From Lachnospiraceae bacterium (lineage in GTDB: Bacteria; Bacillota_A; Clostridia; Lachnospirales; Lachnospiraceae): a stretch of 15,410 nt of DNA. The position numbers were made by a program, and so were the translations under genes. Position 1 is the first letter of the stretch. Each line of letters begins with the position of its first letter. Positions 13,185 to 15,410 of the stretch are shown here, piece after piece. Under the pieces are notes generated by a model. It was given only the letters and a program-made list of their open reading frames with translations. It had not been told where the DNA came from and did not search any database. Location: assembly GCA_017553665.1 (NCBI GenBank), contig JAFZKM010000182.1, positions 1-15,410 of the forward strand, given 5' to 3'.

Positions 13185-15410
13185 ATGGAACAGTTACAGC
13201 AGCTGGATTTTTCGGAGGAGATGAAGAACTCCTACCGCGACTACGCGATCAGCGTTATCATCGCGCGAGCCCTGCCCGACGTACGCGACGGTTTAAAGCC
13301 CGTCCAGAGGCGCATTCTCTACGCGATGAACGAGCTCGGCCTTGACCCGAAGAAGCCTCACCGTAAGTCGGCGCGTATCGTCGGCGATACGATGGGTAAG
13401 TACCATCCTCACGGCGACAGCTCGATCTACGACGCGCTCGTACACATGTCGGAGGACTATACCCTCTCGATACCGCTCGTGGACGGACACGGCAATTTCG
13501 GTTCGATCGACGGCGATCCTTCGGCTGCCATGCGTTATACCGAGGCCAGGCTCTCCGAAGGCGGCATGACGCTGCTCGAGAACCTTGACAAGGACCTTGT
13601 TGATTTTATTCCCAATTTCGACGAGAGCGAGAAGGAGCCCACTGTGCTCCCCGCCATGATCCCGAACCTTCTGATCAACGGCACGACCGGTATCGCGGTC
13701 GGCATGGCGACAAACATCCCTCCGCATAACGCGGGAGAGGTCATTAACGCCTGCATCGCGTATCTGGACGATCCCGCCATTTCCGTCGACGATCTGATGC
13801 AGATCATGCCCGGTCCCGATTTCCCGACCGGCGGCGTGATCGTAAACGGTGCCGCGCTGAAGGACATTTACGAGACCGGCGAGGGCAGGATCAGAGTCAG
13901 GGCGAAGACCGTCATTGAAAAAGGCGAATACGGACGCACGAATATTGTCATCACAGAGATACCCTTCACCGCTTCGGGCACGAAGACAAAGCTTGTCGAG
14001 GGCCTTGTGGGCCTCATGAGGGACAAGGTTTTTGAGGAGATATACGATGTAAGGGACGAGTCCTCAAAAGAAGGCATCAGGATCGTGGTCGAGGTCAAGA
14101 AGGACCGCGACGCCGCGAACCTTTTGAACGGACTCTTTAAGAAGTCGGGACTTGAGGACACCTATACGGTCAATCTGCTGGCAGTTAAGGAAAAGCAGCC
14201 CATCGTATTCGGCTTAAAGTCCATGCTGCGCGAGTTCATCGAATTCCAGGAGCAGCTCTATACGCGCGAGCACAAACATTTACTGGAAAAGGCGAAGGCG
14301 AGACTTGAGATCGTCGAGGGCCTGCTGCGCGCGACCGACGTTATCGACCTTATCATAGAAGTACTTCGCGGTTCCACATCGGTAAAGCAGGCAAAGGAGT
14401 GTCTGCTCCACGGCGATGTGACCGATATAAAGTTTAAATCGGAATCTTCACGCATCCAGGCCATGATGCTCAACTTCACCGAGGCTCAGGCGGACGCGAT
14501 CCTTTCGATGCCTCTGTACAGACTGATCGGCCTCGAGATATTAAAGCTCCAGGACGAGAAGAAGACACTGCTCGCGAATATCGCGAAATATGAGAACATC
14601 CTCGCGAAGAAGTCGGCCCTTCACGCCGTAATAAAAGGAAGGCTTAAGGAATACGCGGAGAAGTTTGCCCGTCCGCGCCGCACCGAGATCGCCGAGCTCG
14701 AGACCAGGAGCTATGTCGAAGAAGTAAAGATCGAAGACATTTATGTTCTTATAGATAAGTTCGGATACACGAAGACCATCGACGAGGCCACATATTCGAA
14801 GACTCAGGCGGAGACGCTCGCGGAATTCCCTCATATAGTAAGGATGAAGAACAATGACGTGCTCTGCGTCTTCACCGCCGAGGGCAATATGCTGCGCGTA
14901 AAGGCGGAGAAACTGCCGCGCTGCAGAGTGAAGGAAAAGGGCGTGCTCATCCATAACCTCTGCAAGATCGACCAGCAGGAGGCAATTTTCTACTGCTCGT
15001 TCGAGAGCATGTTTGACTCGATGCTGATGTTCGTGACCAAGGCAGGCTATATCAAGCTCACTTCGGGAATCGAATTTGATACCGTAAGGCTTATGATGGC
15101 GGCTACGAAGCTCGAGCCGAAGGATGAAGTCGTTGCGATCAATATGCTTTCGGCAGCGGATGTGCTTTCGGGCGACCGCCGCGTGATCATCGTGACCAGG
15201 AACGGCTACGGACTCGCGTTCCCGCTTTCGGAAGTGCCCGAGCTTAAGAAGACCGGCAGGGGCGTAAAGGGTATCTCCATGGACAAGACCGACCATGTGG
15301 TATTCGCTGCGGCCGCGGCATCGAACGATCCCGATCTCGTTCTGCCGAACAATAAGACACTTCCCGTGAAGAAGCTCCGCATGAAACCGAGGGCTTCGAA
15401 AGGGACAAAA
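13185..15410 (+). CDS. parC: Type II topoisomerase cleavage subunit, ParC-like (3' end cut by the window)
   Basis: 742 codons are open from ATG 13185 to the window edge with no stop, so the C-terminus is missing. It starts 30 bases after parE with AAGGAA as a weak, distant RBS. Cleavage domain: [20 protein letters not shown] at 29-48, [20 protein letters not shown] at 67-86, and [11 protein letters not shown] with catalytic Tyr118, which forms the DNA 5'-phosphotyrosine bond. The quinolone-contact positions keep the Ser and Asp found in sensitive enzymes (HPHGDS at 74-79, IYD with Asp83). The C-terminal beta-propeller is present ([17 protein letters not shown], then [17 protein letters not shown]), but the GyrA box QRRGGKG is not found in the expected first blade. 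That favours topoisomerase IV over gyrase. Partner of parE. Confidence 0.9.
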   Translation, partial: MEQLQQLDFSEEMKNSYRDYAISVIIARALPDVRDGLKPVQRRILYAMNELGLDPKKPHRKSARIVGDTMGKYHPHGDSSIYDALVHMSEDYTLSIPLVDGHGNFGSIDGDPSAAMRYTEARLSEGGMTLLENLDKDLVDFIPNFDESEKEPTVLPAMIPNLLINGTTGIAVGMATNIPPHNAGEVINACIAYLDDPAISVDDLMQIMPGPDFPTGGVIVNGAALKDIYETGEGRIRVRAKTVIEKGEYGRTNIVITEIPFTASGTKTKLVEGLVGLMRDKVFEEIYDVRDESSKEGIRIVVEVKKDRDAANLLNGLFKKSGLEDTYTVNLLAVKEKQPIVFGLKSMLREFIEFQEQLYTREHKHLLEKAKARLEIVEGLLRATDVIDLIIEVLRGSTSVKQAKECLLHGDVTDIKFKSESSRIQAMMLNFTEAQADAILSMPLYRLIGLEILKLQDEKKTLLANIAKYENILAKKSALHAVIKGRLKEYAEKFARPRRTEIAELETRSYVEEVKIEDIYVLIDKFGYTKTIDEATYSKTQAETLAEFPHIVRMKNNDVLCVFTAEGNMLRVKAEKLPRCRVKEKGVLIHNLCKIDQQEAIFYCSFESMFDSMLMFVTKAGYIKLTSGIEFDTVRLMMAATKLEPKDEVVAINMLSAADVLSGDRRVIIVTRNGYGLAFPLSEVPELKKTGRGVKGISMDKTDHVVFAAAAASNDPDLVLPNNKTLPVKKLRMKPRASKGTK

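Noticed and set aside
14541..15296. Minus-strand open frame of 251 codons
   Set aside because: Antisense shadow of parC, whose reading frame is continuous and carries topoisomerase motifs.

Overview
The window looks like chromosomal DNA from a low-to-mid-GC Gram-positive of the class Clostridia, most likely a Lachnospiraceae-type gut or rumen anaerobe. This is inferred from strong AGGAGG-type ribosome binding sites, sigma-A-like promoters, a TagD-type teichoic-acid enzyme, a surface protein joining a Thr/Pro/Glu repeat stalk to BspA-like leucine-rich repeats, and a Gram-positive type II topoisomerase pair. No rRNA, tRNA, CRISPR array, transposase or integrase was seen.

Layout. (1) 1-1094 (+): the 3' end of a repeat-stalk / leucine-rich-repeat cell-surface protein, closed by a bidirectional terminator. 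(2) 1187-3515 (-): a two-gene unit, a PAS-GGDEF-EAL cyclic-di-GMP protein followed one base later by an SRAP (YedK/HMCES) abasic-site DNA-protein crosslink protein. (3) 3516-3757: a divergent control region with a promoter on each strand and a perfect 13-bp tandem repeat. (4) 3758-3961 (+): an orphan 67-residue protein with its own strong terminator. (5) 4025-4193: no gene, but an inverted repeat, a tandem 10-bp repeat and a perfect 13-bp terminator-like hairpin directly before the next gene. (6) 4194-5987 (+): a 597-residue AAA ATPase with a C-terminal PD-(D/E)xK-like nuclease fold, lower in GC than its neighbours and probably acquired. (7) 6020-7652 (+): a sigma-A promoter driving a PII-like signalling protein and a CPA2-type cation/proton antiporter. 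(8) 7706-15410 (+): a closely packed run of a lipoprotein with a duplicated domain, an Sfp-type phosphopantetheinyl transferase, glycerol-3-phosphate cytidylyltransferase (TagD), a LysA-like PLP decarboxylase, and the ParE and ParC subunits of a topoisomerase IV-like enzyme. ParC runs off the window.

How the genes may work together. The PII-like protein is probably the cytosolic regulator of the antiporter beside it, because the antiporter lacks any RCK/TrkA domain. The c-di-GMP protein has a degenerate GGDEF site and an intact EAL site, so it is predicted to be a phosphodiesterase. TagD and LysA feed cell-wall synthesis (teichoic acid precursor; meso-diaminopimelate to lysine). ParE and ParC form one enzyme.

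The least explained parts are the hairpin-led ATPase/nuclease gene, the PII-like/antiporter pair, and the coupling of an SRAP protein to a c-di-GMP phosphodiesterase. None is proven to be a new system; all calls were made by eye from the sequence.
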